Below, piece by piece: positions 31,840 to 44,279 of a stretch of DNA of 64,000 bases. Below the pieces are notes generated by a model. It did not search any database. It was not told where the DNA came from and saw only the letters and a list, made by a program, of their open reading frames with translations. The DNA is from Lineus longissimus (taxonomy: Eukaryota; Nemertea; Pilidiophora; Heteronemertea; Lineidae), in assembly GCF_910592395.1 (NCBI RefSeq), contig NC_088318.1:5976756-6040755 (forward strand), in the 5' to 3' direction. A program made the position numbers and the translations under genes. Numbering within the stretch: position 1 is the first letter of the stretch; each line of letters starts with the position of its first letter.

Positions 31840-34050
31840 AACTTAATGATCTCGAACATAAGTCCTTAATCAATCTTTATGTAGATTCACGAGTTTACAC
31901 ATCAGTTCATATAGCACTGCAGGAATATTTAGAAATGGTCATCTGCCTTCTGTCGTACTAGTAATGGGTCTATTGGAAAGCTTTGGTCAGTGTTACTGTT
32001 GAATAGCTGTTACGCTTACAATCTCACCGTGAAGCATGAGAAACTCTGGTCATATCATGATGAGTATGATACCGACCATTGGATTGCGACAGCAAGCTAT
32101 TCCACGATTGCATGGGCTACAATTATGGTGGAATTCATAGTTTTACAGAATTGGACGTACGAATGTACTCTATTCGCACGGAATGGACGCCCATATTGGT
32201 TCATATTCCCATTTTCTTATTCGTTTACAAGTGACAAGCAAATAACTTTTGCACTGCCTGGTTGCTGAGCCGGCATGGCACTCCTCGTAATAAATCTAAT
32301 CATATAGTTCTCTGTTGATATTAATGTTGTCAGTAACAGTGAATCTGAAATAATAAGGAGGGTTTTACGCATGTTTTTGGCTGCCTAGTAGCCGCAGCCA
32401 GTTAATGGAAAACGTCTGAAAAAGCACCGTATACACCTCCAATATTTTATAGCGACAGTAAAGTCACATTTATGTAACCAAACGCGGGTACATCCTGGTA
32501 TAGTATGTATTGTGTCTGTCGAAGACACAGTAATCGAGGTCCATCGTCCTATACCAGGAGCTCGAAAAGAATAAATCACATGCCAGTTTTGGCCTGGTTG
32601 ACCTGAAAATGGTCCTAAGGTTTCTTGTAATTTAAAACCTACGTTGTCCGCCATCACAGTGTCGACAATACCCCAAGACATAATTGATGACAACTACTTC
32701 TTGTCTAGAGATTCCAATTGTCTAAAGTTTCGCAGAGCTTTTCATCTTTGAGATTGCCAAAAGAGCTGCGACCTTTCTCATAAAATGATAAGTAGCAGAG
32801 CCCCTGTATTTAATCCCTACTAAGAAGAGCCCATCATCTTACCTGGGTCTGGTATCTTGCGCTATGCAGAAGCATCATGATTGCCCAGCCTTGGAAATAG
32901 CTAAGTCATTGCTCATCTTCTTCTGAAGATAATGACTAGGCCAGCATTATATCAGTATATATGCCTACATTGCTATATGCAGTCAGTGAATACAATAGAT
33001 CTAGATTGAGTGCCAAGCCTACAGCCTTCACTACAGCAAAGCAATCAGTTATTGCAGTGCATTGAATAATAAATAATACAATTGACTCCAATGTACTTAC
33101 ATACGTGTACATTGCAGTACATCATAATGTGCATTGCGGTGCGTGCATCGAATAATAATGCGCCTCCCATTTGTACATATATACGTGTACGTGTGCGTGT
33201 GCAATTCATCATAACGTACACTACACTGCAGTGACGCGTTTCGTGGCTTTATACAGTACATGTATATCAATTTATGCAGTTGGTCCATTGCTAAGTGTTG
33301 TAACCATTGCATTTGCAGTTCAGTACTCGCCGTTGCAGTACTAGGCCTCGTACTCTGTCTTCTCGTCCATCAAGTCGGGCCGGGGCGACCGGCCCGCGTG
33401 TCCTCCTGCGTTGCAACTTTACCCGAATCTGCTGCATTACAGGACGAGGGCAACTCATTTGAAGGTGACGCCAACATTCACTTTTTGGTATACTTTTTTA
33501 AATTAGATGCACCTCGTGCTACTCGAACTATACATCAGTTGGGGTCCGAGCTTTTGGTAGGACTATGCTTGTTTTCTTGGCGTGGTCTGGGCTACTTAGA
33601 ATCCGAAATTTAAATGGGTCACCACCAGGCATTAATTGGGCGCTGAAAGAATACAGGATTTCACAAAAATCTATAGGTTTTGAGTAAATTGGACGTTCAA
33701 ATAGGGTTTCGCAAAATCGCTGCAATTTTCAACGCTAAACTTATGTGATACAGAGCCCTTTGTCACATACTCTGCCCTGCATTATTCAGTCATTTTCCCA
33801 TCTTAAATATTGATGTTGATCTCCAGATATACTCTGAGGAGTTTCTTTCATAAAAGTTCAAATGAAATACCTTCATCTTGAAAAGGTTCTTCATCTAATC
33901 GATAGAGGTTCCAACCTCATGAATATTGAAATGGCGACGCCGTCTATATGTATCTAACACCTCTAACTCAATTATATAATATCAGAATCAGTCAATGCTG
34001 ATAAACCAAATACAACAACATTGTATTAATTTTCACCTGTTTATTTTCGT
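31840..34050. other. non-coding intronic sequence
   Basis: No gene recognised. Several short frames without motifs. ACGTGTACGTGTGCG-type alternating tract near 33181-33200. Confidence 0.4.
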
Positions 34051-34059
34051 TATCCACCT

Positions 34060-34203
34060 AGGCTCAGTTGTTCAAAAGCACGTTAGCTTTAATGTTGCCG
34101 TTATGTCTTAATGAGATTAACTGAAAGTGATAACGACCTTAAGGTTCCTTAACGTAACCGTTAGGGATAACGTGACTTTTGAGCTTTTGAACAACCGGCC
34201 CCT
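34060..34203. repeat. MITE-like repeat with GTTGTTCAAAAGC termini
   Basis: The left side has CTCAGTTGTTCAAAAGC and the right side GCTTTTGAACAACCGG, an inverted pair of about 15 bp enclosing GTTAACG-like words. A related right half (GTTTTGAGCAGCTGGGCCC) occurs at about 46897-46922. Confidence 0.65.
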
Positions 34204-35317
34204 GGTGTAATATCGTTCTCTGCGCTGATAGGAATATAGACGCACTTTTTGATGTATCATTAACAGAGCAAAAGGCTGAATCATCATAAAGAATTTATTT
34301 AAAAAAAACAAGATAATTGACTGATACAACGGAAGTCATCCCTGGAACTATCTGCCCTGTAATCCAGGGTCTATATCGCTGCGCCTGTGCTTTGTTAAAG
34401 GGGGATTATAGGCAGGAGCAGTGTTAGGGATCAAAGTGAAAACTTACATTTAAGTATTATCTTCAAATTCTTCAATAAAGCTGATGTACATGTACAATAA
34501 CGTAACTTATGACTTAACGCTAACGTTACTGTACATGTATGATAACGAAGATTTAGCAACCGCAGCGGGGCCCAGTGCGCGCGCTACGTTCCCCAAATTC
34601 CGAATGAATCATGATTATCAGTGAACATGGAAAGTAATTTTTGGTAAGGCAACCGCAATGAAGGTTACTCAAATTCATGGGAGAGGTTCTCACACACAAA
34701 ATGCAGCAGAATATATTATGAGATGTCGGTGATAAGTCCCTCTCATATAAAAAAAGTATATTTCAGTGCGATTAAGATGCAAAATGCCTCAAACATGAAC
34801 ATATAACACACCGAATGCATTCTTACGTGTATCAGTATAGTACACAGCATTGATGTGATCACTTCCATGCATGACAGGACGTTGGTCTCAATACATTACC
34901 AAATGCACTACATCAGTATATTTCACCGCGATTCCTTCTTGTGTAAAGATCCACCAGTGCATTTAATTGTAGTTGGCCACACACATTGCATACAGGAATG
35001 CACACAAACTGAGTGAAGCTATCGATTACCAGACTTCAATAAGTCTGTTCTCGTACACATTTATTTTCTACGCGATAATTCTGTGGATAGATGCTACCAG
35101 ATTTCGATCTGCAGCTCTTTTGTGCGCGCGGCAGACATGGTCAAAGGTCGGATAATCCCACAGCGAGTTATTACGATTGAGGAGAATTCGAAGTGGGCAG
35201 TAAATCTGTGTGGCTCAGAAATATTGTGCAGAGGCACGGGATAACCTAAAAAGCAGCACTACGAATGCGAGAGGCCGAGGCAGTCAAGACAGTGCATTTG
35301 TTTCATCCCCAGTCAAA

Positions 35318-35533
35318 TTAAAGGGGTACATCGTTCGTAATTACTGGTGGTCAAATGCCGTTAGTGCAGTTATTATGCGTACGAATTTGCTGAAACTTGG
35401 TATTCATAGCATTTGGAAATCTGTCTACACAACGACAATGTTGAAATTTGAATTAAGCACGTATTAACGCAATTAACAAATTTCAAATTCAAATATATAT
35501 TTCAAATTTTTAACGAACGGCGTGTGCCTTTAA
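35318..35533. repeat. TTAA-flanked MITE-like element of about 210 bp
   Basis: The left end TTAAAGG..TACATCGTTCGTAA and the right end, reverse complemented, TTAAAGGCACACGCCGTTCGTTAA-like, pair as terminal inverted repeats. TTAA is present at both tips, as expected for piggyBac-type target duplications. No coding capacity. Confidence 0.55.
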
Positions 35534-35539
35534 GTAAAA

Positions 35540-37650
35540 AAACTGTTCCGTATACGTGCCCATGAAAAACCCTTTATTTCTGAACAAGCCAGGTTCACCT
35601 AGGCCGATTTATATACAGAAAAAAACCTGCAATACCAGTTTTACTTGAAGTTTGATGAGGAGTTATGAAAATAAATCAATATTGAACTGAAGTCTTGGCC
35701 GAAAAAAAAGCCACATAGTTTATAAAGAAGAGGTAACATATTGAATAATCACTGGCCTAAGTTTACGTTCAAGCAATAATATTTAACACTGGCTACGAGA
35801 GTGAAGGCAATAATGTAAAAAATAAACACAAGGCGCATTGAAGACAACAAAATTTGCAGCGATGATTCATAATATATCCTTCTTTAAAAGCGTGGAACCC
35901 TAACCCAGTTGATCACCCACCTTATTCAAAGAAGCCAACTTCACTTCCAAGCAATAAAGGTTCCTGGGCGTTTAAAAAACCGTTGAGGGTATTTCAGCCA
36001 ATGCACCTTTGGAGGTATTTCAGCGAAATAGAAGACGCTTAAAATGTTTTCAGAATCTCAAAAACTGTTATTTCTTTGAGTTGTTGGCCTGGTTGGGTGC
36101 GGCTTGTTCTGGATGCGCCACTGCGTTATTCTTCTCCAGGGGTCATGTGCCTTGCTCTTTCGTACCCTCCACAGGACCCCTGGGAAAGAGGGCTAACAAT
36201 GGCAAGACAGGACAGGCAGCAGGGGAGTGCATGAGCTGCATCACGTGTGGGGTGCCATGTTTGCTTATTATTAATATACTAAGTATATGTGATGGACATC
36301 CATTAAAACAATGCTCTTTGATTTCCAAGTCCTTTTTCCGTTGTGATGTGATTGCAAAACGTTTTTCACGTTGTTTCAGATCTGTGTTCTACCATTATGC
36401 ACAACATACTTACATTGTGATATTTTGGCCCTCCCTCTGCTTACACGCATCAAGTGGAATTCAAAGGCCTACTGCTTTCGTTGAACTTAAAATTTAAAAA
36501 CTTTGTAATCATTTAAATACGCACTGGATATAGATTTTAACAATGCAGTTGTGTAGACATATATAGACACAAGCTCTTTCTATTTTCCTGAGTAAGCAGT
36601 AAATACAACAAACACGACCGGTGTGCCCCTTTATGGTTGTTTAGTAACATCGTGATAGTAAGCAAGAACAAGATGTAGCTTATGATATGGAACCATAAGG
36701 TCTGATGTGGCAAATAGGTTTTCAGGCGTTGTTTTGAAAGGAAACCCCACAGGCGTACTCAGTTTTCAAGTGCAGAACTAAGGCAATGCTCTTGGTGCTA
36801 GCAACGGAGCACAGACATAAAGCTAGTTGCAGTAATACTTATGTGTATAGATAAGGCACTGGTAAACTGCCACGTATCCCTGAGCGAAAAACAACTATGG
36901 CGTAGCTGGGTCTTTCTTGCGAATGCTAGCATATCTTCTTTGCAATGTTCAATCGCCTACATTGCGCTGAGGTAAAGTTTCAACGGACCTATGCAAAATA
37001 TCCACAGTCACATGCACTCCAATGTACACGTGTTACTAACAAGGTTAGATTGAAACCGACTTTGATTATATATGTCTTGAGCAGTTAGGTGAGAAGGGCA
37101 CGTGATCACCTGGCAGCCATATTAAGATCTCGGTACCGGTTACCAGTCAGACTGGTTCTAATCATCACTGGCGGGGGAGGTAAATTTAATACTCCACTCA
37201 TTTCGCAAAACCACTGCTAACGTCATCAGCAGTCTCGGTTTAACGGAAGCGTTTTGTTAAAGATGTAGATTTGAGACATAGAAGATATATAAAAAAGATT
37301 GTTTATTCAATTTTCTGGCCATTTTCCCATTTTCTGAAGCCGAGTGACGACAAGGAGTCATTCAAAATAGCGACAATACATGTTTTGCGGTTTTTTTCTG
37401 TTAGTGCTTGTTGGAACTGTTCGAATATTATGAACAACAACCAGGGTGAACAACCACTTTTTACATTCGTCATTAATTTGTCCTTTTTTGAATATCGGCG
37501 TGTATCAGGGCTGAGAAATTCTTCATGACCAAATCTATGCGAAATTGATAATGCACTCTAACATGTTGTGATAATAGTTTTGAACTTTTGACGATTTCTT
37601 TCGGCCAACACAAATATGCACCCCGAGGAGCTTTTTCGGTAATTTGAAAA
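35540..37650. other. non-coding intronic sequence
   Basis: A 162-codon plus-strand frame at 36009-36497 has no recognisable domain and an erratic composition. I treat it as chance. Nothing else seen. Confidence 0.4.
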
Positions 37651-37663
37651 CCCCTTAAAGACC

Positions 37664-38020
37664 TTTCCCGCCACGTGAGTCCACGCCGGGATCCGAGTTC
37701 ACGTCACCCCGCTATTACGACGCAACGTCATTTCCATCATCGTCGCAGTAGTGGGGTAAAGCGCCATCACCGTGACGTCGGAAAATCGATATCAACACCA
37801 AGGGTCACAGGATAGATCCATGGTTCCAGGAAGCGCCTTACTAGTGCATCGTTTCACATGGAAAAGATCGACGCATGGAGAGCTATAACTCTGGTGAAAT
37901 CGGAGTCAACATCGGAAAAGCGTGATAATTCAGTCTGATTTTGAATTTTTCCTTTTTTGTGCATTTTGGGCAGCCGACAGCTGGGTAATAGTGCCCTTAA
38001 TAATACCAATGGTCCTTTGA
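37664..38020 (+). repeat. dispersed repeat, copy 1
   Basis: Shares, in the same orientation and order, CCCGCCACG.GAGT, GATCCGAGT.CACGTCACCCCG, AGGAA.CGCCTTACTAGTGC, CATGGAAA.A, GGAGAGCTA.., ATAATTCAGTC and GGGCAGCCGACAGCTGGGT with 46278-46830. Confidence 0.75.
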
Positions 38021-38029
38021 GGGTTTTTT

Positions 38030-39880
38030 TCATTTCGCTGAAAAACCTCTGCAGTGTGCATAATTATTTGTGTTGAGCGAAAAAATATTAAGCTTTTTGA
38101 AAGCTCAGAAACTCTATAAATAAGAGTGTCACAGTGCTTGGCAAGAGTAGATCGTTGTATCTGATTTCTTTGGGACATGATAAACGAAACAATCCAGGAA
38201 ATGACTTGAAAAAAACTAGAAGTTTGAAAAAAAGCAATTATCATTCTTAGTACATAAACATTGGCTGCCGGGAGACATCGTTTACAAAGCAATATTGTTA
38301 ATTAATTGCTCCATCAATTTTTCGTATTTGATGGCCTAACGATCATTTTTCTGAACAGTACAGTGTAGTTTGGAATGAATTCTTGTTAATTTGTAATTTT
38401 CCCTGTTATTACAGCATGGCAGTTCGCTATATGGGCATGGCAAATACTGGTAGTTCTTTCCAGTGCTACAAAATGATGTTGACTTGTTCCTGTTCACATG
38501 TATTTATAATTAGTGTATCTTTGAATAAGCTGAAAAAATGGAATACATGTAATGTACGTTTTATGCACTTGTATAGTACATTTTGCTTATTATGGTGTCA
38601 AACCTAAGGAATGGGCTTCCCCAGATTTTGCTTATGAGAAACTCTTTACTTCCACGCTTCCACACGTCTCTAAGCCAGGCGGTCGGCGAGAAGGCATATA
38701 ATTTTAATTCAAATGATTTGCTTAAGTCCTTGGAAGTTCATTACACTGTAATAAATCGTACAGTTAAATAAAGAACCAATGCAAACTAAAACCACGTGGA
38801 AGACGACTCAAGTGGATCCTGATCTAAAATAGTTTGGTTGCATATGCACACTCACCACGCCAAGGGAAGTGTACTTCTACGTGATACAAGTGGGGTAATC
38901 ATGGCAACACTGCGCCTATTCTCAATGATAAGATAAACTATCGTTTATTGGTAGTTCTACCAGAACAATAATGGCATTCTTGTAGTATTAAAGCATCTGG
39001 TGCTAGATCGAAGGCCTGACCCAGATACACGTAGCGGTGAAATATGTCAAAGGGAAAAGTGTGGTTTAAACTGATGAAATCAATCATAAAGAATGAGATA
39101 CAATATCTAAATATTGAATTCAATATTTTTTTTTTGATTATCAAAAATATACTCAATTTTTAAAAAGATACTCAGCCGTGCAATGTAGTATTTGAATAAT
39201 TTACTGAGGTCATTAACTATATCAAATTGGAATGATGGCGTTATGTTTCATACACCAACCTTTTATAGACATTTATAACTGACTAAAAATCTTTGTAATG
39301 GGTATATAATGTGAGATGGGGGCAAAACCCGCGACTGGGAAACACATACATTCATGATTCCTCTCTCCCTGCCCGAAAGAACGGGTTATTCCTATGATCA
39401 TGGTAATAGTGATAGTACTTGCATTCACTGTAAGTTCCATACTCATTAACTTGCTGTTATTGGTGATCAGATGTAGCTGAACTTGTATGCAGCAGCACCG
39501 TCCAAGTGCAGTGTACACACATGACACGACATTCACATATAATGCAATGTCTAAATGTAATGACGTGATGGATAAAATAATAGGAATCCTTCGGCAAGGT
39601 TACGCGAGCACAATGCGTGTATAACGCCCAATAGCCTAAGGCAGGCGTTCCAAATCAGTCAGGGGCTGGCATTGCCCAACTCTGATTTCAATCGATTTTT
39701 GTAATACTGTTTGCCGGACAAGAAAAAAAGAATACCGGCAGTGTTGACACAGCCGTCAGCATGGACTTCAGCAAATCTCTCATGATGGTCCACTGCATGA
39801 CTCAATCTAAGACACAAAAGGGTGACCTTAAAGTGCAACGGAAATATTTCACCTGAATATTACGTTTATTTGCTCCGGCT
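38030..39880. other. non-coding intronic sequence
   Basis: AT-rich sequence with short frames only. No motif recognised. Confidence 0.4.
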
Positions 39881-39890
39881 GGTTTTGGCT

Positions 39891-39926
39891 ATCGACCCCC
39901 ACGAAAGCTTTCTCGTGGGGGTCGAT
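39891..39926. repeat. perfect 14-bp-stem hairpin
   Basis: ATCGACCCCCACGA and TCGTGGGGGTCGAT enclose eight bases AAGCTTTC. It is GC-rich in the stem, unlike its AT-rich surroundings. Confidence 0.9.
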
Positions 39927-40370
39927 GTTATCAAGACTTTAACAAGACAGTACAACAATAGGAATTAAAGCCTTGATGCCAGCGGGCTTTGTTTAAAGAC
40001 AGTTGGCCGTGTATTGGGCATGCAGGCAAGGTACATGTAAGGGGCAAAATAATGTAATGTGTGTGACTGTGGAAGGTATTTGGTCCGTATTGGGTAAATC
40101 ATGCTGCATGTTAATGCCCACACAAATCTGAGACGGGGAACTATCCTTTATGAAGATCCTTCGATCCTTCGGTAGGAAAATATTCTGCTACTATACATTC
40201 ACTGATTGGAAAGAACAAAGCTTGTGATAAATATTATTTGGCTGTTGAATGTTTTAATGAATGAAACGTTTCTTAAAAAACGTCATTTTTCGATTTTGGA
40301 GATCTCGCAGAACACTGGAGATCATTTTGGAACGGGTTTTAAATATCTAGTGACATGTAACAACTTGATA

Positions 40371-40491
40371 AGTTTTCGCGAAGCCCCCGAAACATCCACG
40401 TGAATGTTTATACCATTTTCCGAGTTCGTTAGGAGGAGGTCGAACAAGAGATAGACGTTCACGTTGCCGTTTCGGGGGATTTGCGAAAACT
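40371..40491. repeat. inverted repeat, 36-bp arms
   Basis: 40371-40406 (AGTTTTCGCGAAGCCCCCGA...) and 40456-40491 (...TTTCGGGGGATTTGCGAAAACT) pair with few mismatches around a 49-bp spacer. Probably a small foldback or MITE. Confidence 0.75.
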
Positions 40492-40499
40492 CCCTATTA

Positions 40500-43400
40500 A
40501 CTGGTAATACATGTATTAGTTCAATGAAAGCGGCTTCATAATCAGTGATTTCATCAACTTTGCCCTCACCTTTAGTAAACCCTATACACGTATAGCATAA
40601 AAATCAAAAATATTGTTGTTCATTTGTAGACGAAGATCATCAATAGGAGCATGACACAAAAATATTTTCCTTTTTTACAAAGTGCCTCTCAGTACCCGGG
40701 GCGATATTGAAAATCGCTCTGTGTCTACAAATAGTCCATTTATTGATTAAAATGTATAGGCGTATTCTATAGTATGACCTGCACGCTGCCTAATACCTTT
40801 GCCCCCGGCTATGATGGAGAATATTGAATAAATAGAGAGGTATACTAACATTTGTGCAGGCAATATGCTGAGCTGATATAACAAAGGCTTCTCGATTTCC
40901 CTGACGTTGCCACGGATAAGCCGCCTTCGCTTTTGTCAATATTACGGGAACACGCGAAATAATTATTGCCACCATCTGGTGGTGTTCTGTTGATGTTCAG
41001 GTGGCCCATGGGGGGGGGGGGGGGCAATTTTCGTGCCCTTAAAGGTCGATCATTGGGTAGGGGATAGGGGACGGTGATGATAAGCGATCCTACATACTTT
41101 ACATTTTTCGTTGGAAAAAGAAATTAACGAAGCTACGCCAGGCCCCACTGTTTCATCTCTATCTTCAACGTCTTTACCAAAACAACGTTGGTATATATGC
41201 TTTTATTTCTGCCGTACACGTAACTTTTGTTTAATCGCTGAAACCTGTTATGCAGTATCAGTTTGAAAGAATATATTGGGTGTCCTATCATAGCCTCGGC
41301 CCACAGTGGTGATGCTGTAAGACAGATAGTACGTTTTATACTGTCAAGAGCATAGTTTTGAGATAGCCTTTAGTGTGTCTGAGGCTTGATTTTTCAAAAG
41401 AGGTGCTTGGCCTTGACTCGGAGAGGTAGAGACCCGACCCGGAGAGGCTGTAACTGTTTCCACAGAGTCTCCCTGGATGTCTTCATCATTCTGCGCTCTC
41501 GGATGGAAAGTTCTGGTCGATTGATGGATGTAAAGTCGCCTCAGTCTTGTTGTTTTCTTCAACTGATGAAATGATGGAAAATCTTTGCAAATTGCAAAAT
41601 AGAAGTAACGTTTAAATTTGGTGGTCTACAGAATGGTTGATATGAACTGGAGCTAGCAGGTACATTTGCCCAGCCATAAAAGTACTTTTTTAGAATTATT
41701 TGCATGGCGAGATACGAACACTTTCAACTGACACACGCAAACTTGATTTTGCGTTGATCTTTTGGCAATACATACGGGATTATGATTTGCTATGACTACA
41801 TCACATTAGCAAAGGTTTAGGTATTATACATCTATTAAACCTTTGACGAGGACAAAAAAGCAAAACCAGCTGAAGATGTACCCTTATAATAGGTGAATGT
41901 CTCTGAGCGACAAATGCTACTTGGCGTTGTTTATCTGGTCCTCATTATCCATACCCTGGCAACGACAAAGCACATCACCGATGTCTGATTATTTGGAATA
42001 GCTCGTTTTCTGGTAGAATCTATGCAGGGCTGATCGGTTGCCATGTAAACCAAAACGGCAGGCGCACAAGGGACGCATTCATTGTATTCATGTTGTCACC
42101 AGAGTATGTTTCTTGGATAAACTAAATGAGGAACAAATCATGACAATATGATAGTATCCCATAAGTATGATTAAATGTTAACACTTCCATTCAACATATG
42201 GCGCGTGCTGGTAAACATCGAAATATCGGGTGTTCCACAAAACCGTCACGCATTTGGCCTTTAATGTCTCAATTACATAAATGCCAAATTCTTTGAAAAA
42301 CACCAGGGATTGGTTTTTTTATATGAAAACAAGCCCAAGATCTAATTAAGCAATCAAATATAAAACTGCCGAGTACACTGCTCAATACAAAAATTCAAGT
42401 CTAAAAATAAAAAGTTCCCGATTTCACTCCGTGTTCTCCACCTTAATAGTCACAGACTGTGACCGTTTTGGTTACATTTACCTTAACCACGAATTGGTCG
42501 CTGATCCGCCCAGTCAATGATATAATCGTTGACCATAACGAACCACCATTCACAGCGTAATTGGCTCTTGATGACTGTCAATTAACTACTGTCATGTACT
42601 ATCGCGCCTCATCAAAAATTAAAACGAATTGCCACAATGCTAATAACTGTACAGGTCTCTTGGGGACCAGATCTATAAATGTTTCATACGTCGTAATGTT
42701 GTTAAAGGAACTCACAAGGCAATGCACATACCCATCTCGCATTTTACGGGGAGATGTACTGCTTATTGGTAATACCGTGATCAATGTAGGGTCTCGTGAC
42801 TGGACCAATTAGATGTTACGATGACAGTCCTAGTCATAACACTGGTTACTGATTCCAGAGCAAGGTTTTATAAAGCGCTGTTGTTTGCATCTCGATATTA
42901 TGATTTTTTCTCCCTGCGTCGGGATGGAGACTGATAAGACCTCGCTCGCTATCGTCTTCTTGAACAACAACATCTTCGGAAGTGCTGCAGTTTCAATTAT
43001 AATTTCAATAATTTCCCTGAGGACTTCCAAAAACTGTCAGAAGACATCCTTTCTGTTCATCTGCTCTTGTATTAATTCCGGTTCGATCATTAGCAGAATT
43101 GCCTTCATTCTCTGATGAAATTAATAGAGTACATGTAGTCTTGCAGGTGCCATATACATTGTACAAGGTTCAGCCGCCTCAGACTTTGGCAGGTGACTAT
43201 ACACTGATGAATATTTTTTTTAAAGCGCTGAACAAATATACAAATCTACATTAGGCAGAGAGAATAAAGTTACTAACAATGACGTATTGTTTGGCAAACT
43301 CGGAAATGGTTAATGTTTTATTCCAATTTGTCAGAATAAGCTTTATTTGCGCGAGGAAACATAACTCGCTCTGATGTATGGGCAAGATAGAGTAACAATG

Positions 43401-43600
43401 AGAAAACAGTTGTTAGCATCCCTTGAATACAGTGCATACAGTGGCGTATGAAATTATGCACTGCGCTAGGCAGGTAGCTAAAAAAGATGGCTAGTTTGAC
43501 TGCAAGCAGTCTTTATAAGCTGCTAGTGGTATAGCATTTACTCTTTTACTCGTGTATTCTCTTAAAACCAGATAGTAAAAATAACTGCTATGTTGTAATT
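40500..43600. other. non-coding intronic sequence
   Basis: Contains a 15-base G run at 41010-41024. At about 42227 GGGTGTTCCACAAAA resembles a mariner-type terminal sequence, but no partner end was found. No gene recognised. Confidence 0.4.
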
Positions 43601-43620
43601 TGTTACTACTCTTGAAGTTG

Positions 43621-43763
43621 CTATTGCACCGACTGTGAAATTAGTTGTTTTAACTATTTGAATAGCAATTCGTAACCATTCTTATGGTAGATTTTACTAC
43701 TCTTTTTAGTTGGAGCAACTCAGTAATGGTTAGTTTTTACTAATTTCAGAGTTGGTGCAATAA
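43621..43763. repeat. MITE-like foldback with TATTGCACC termini
   Basis: CTATTGCACCGACTGTGAAA at the left and TTTCAGAGTTGGTGCAATAA at the right form ~25-bp inverted termini with two or three mismatches. Inner words (GTAACCATT, AATGGTTA) are also complementary. Confidence 0.7.
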
Positions 43764-44247
43764 GGACTACCGAATTTCTTGTTTTTTACTCATACATTTG
43801 AAGAGTTTAGTTTCAACGATCCAAGATTGCTTCATTAATTCCCAGTAGTTACTGTTGCGAAATGGATATAAAAGCAAAGTCGAAATATGACATCACGGCC
43901 ATGCCAGAGAGCTTGGTGTATACATCCCATTTTCTATGTGATCTGATCATTTTGATTTCGGCTTGACGACCATGTACATAATTGCATTCCTTTTTTGAGT
44001 ATCTATATGACAAAGGTGTACGAAACGGTAAATAGAGTATATACATGTACATGTACTTGCATATTACGAAATACTTCGAATGATATTCGTTCTAAAACTT
44101 AACTGGTTATTAATGAAAAGAAATTCATTAGTTATTTGTCGATTGCTTCTTTCCTTGAAATCACCACTTTTAATGTACTCATTTAATATTATGTACAGTG
44201 CTTAGAAAATGTATGCACCATTATTTTAGCACTTTAAATCAAATAAA

Positions 44248-44272
44248 TTATTATTATTATTATTATTATTAT
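44248..44272. repeat. (ATT)n microsatellite
   Basis: About eight uninterrupted ATT units. Confidence 0.95.
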
Positions 44273-44279
44273 GATTGGC

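Noticed and set aside
36009-36497. 162-codon plus-strand frame
   Set aside because: It is the longest frame in the intron but has an erratic Cys/Phe-rich composition, no motif, and a competing opposite frame. Probably chance.
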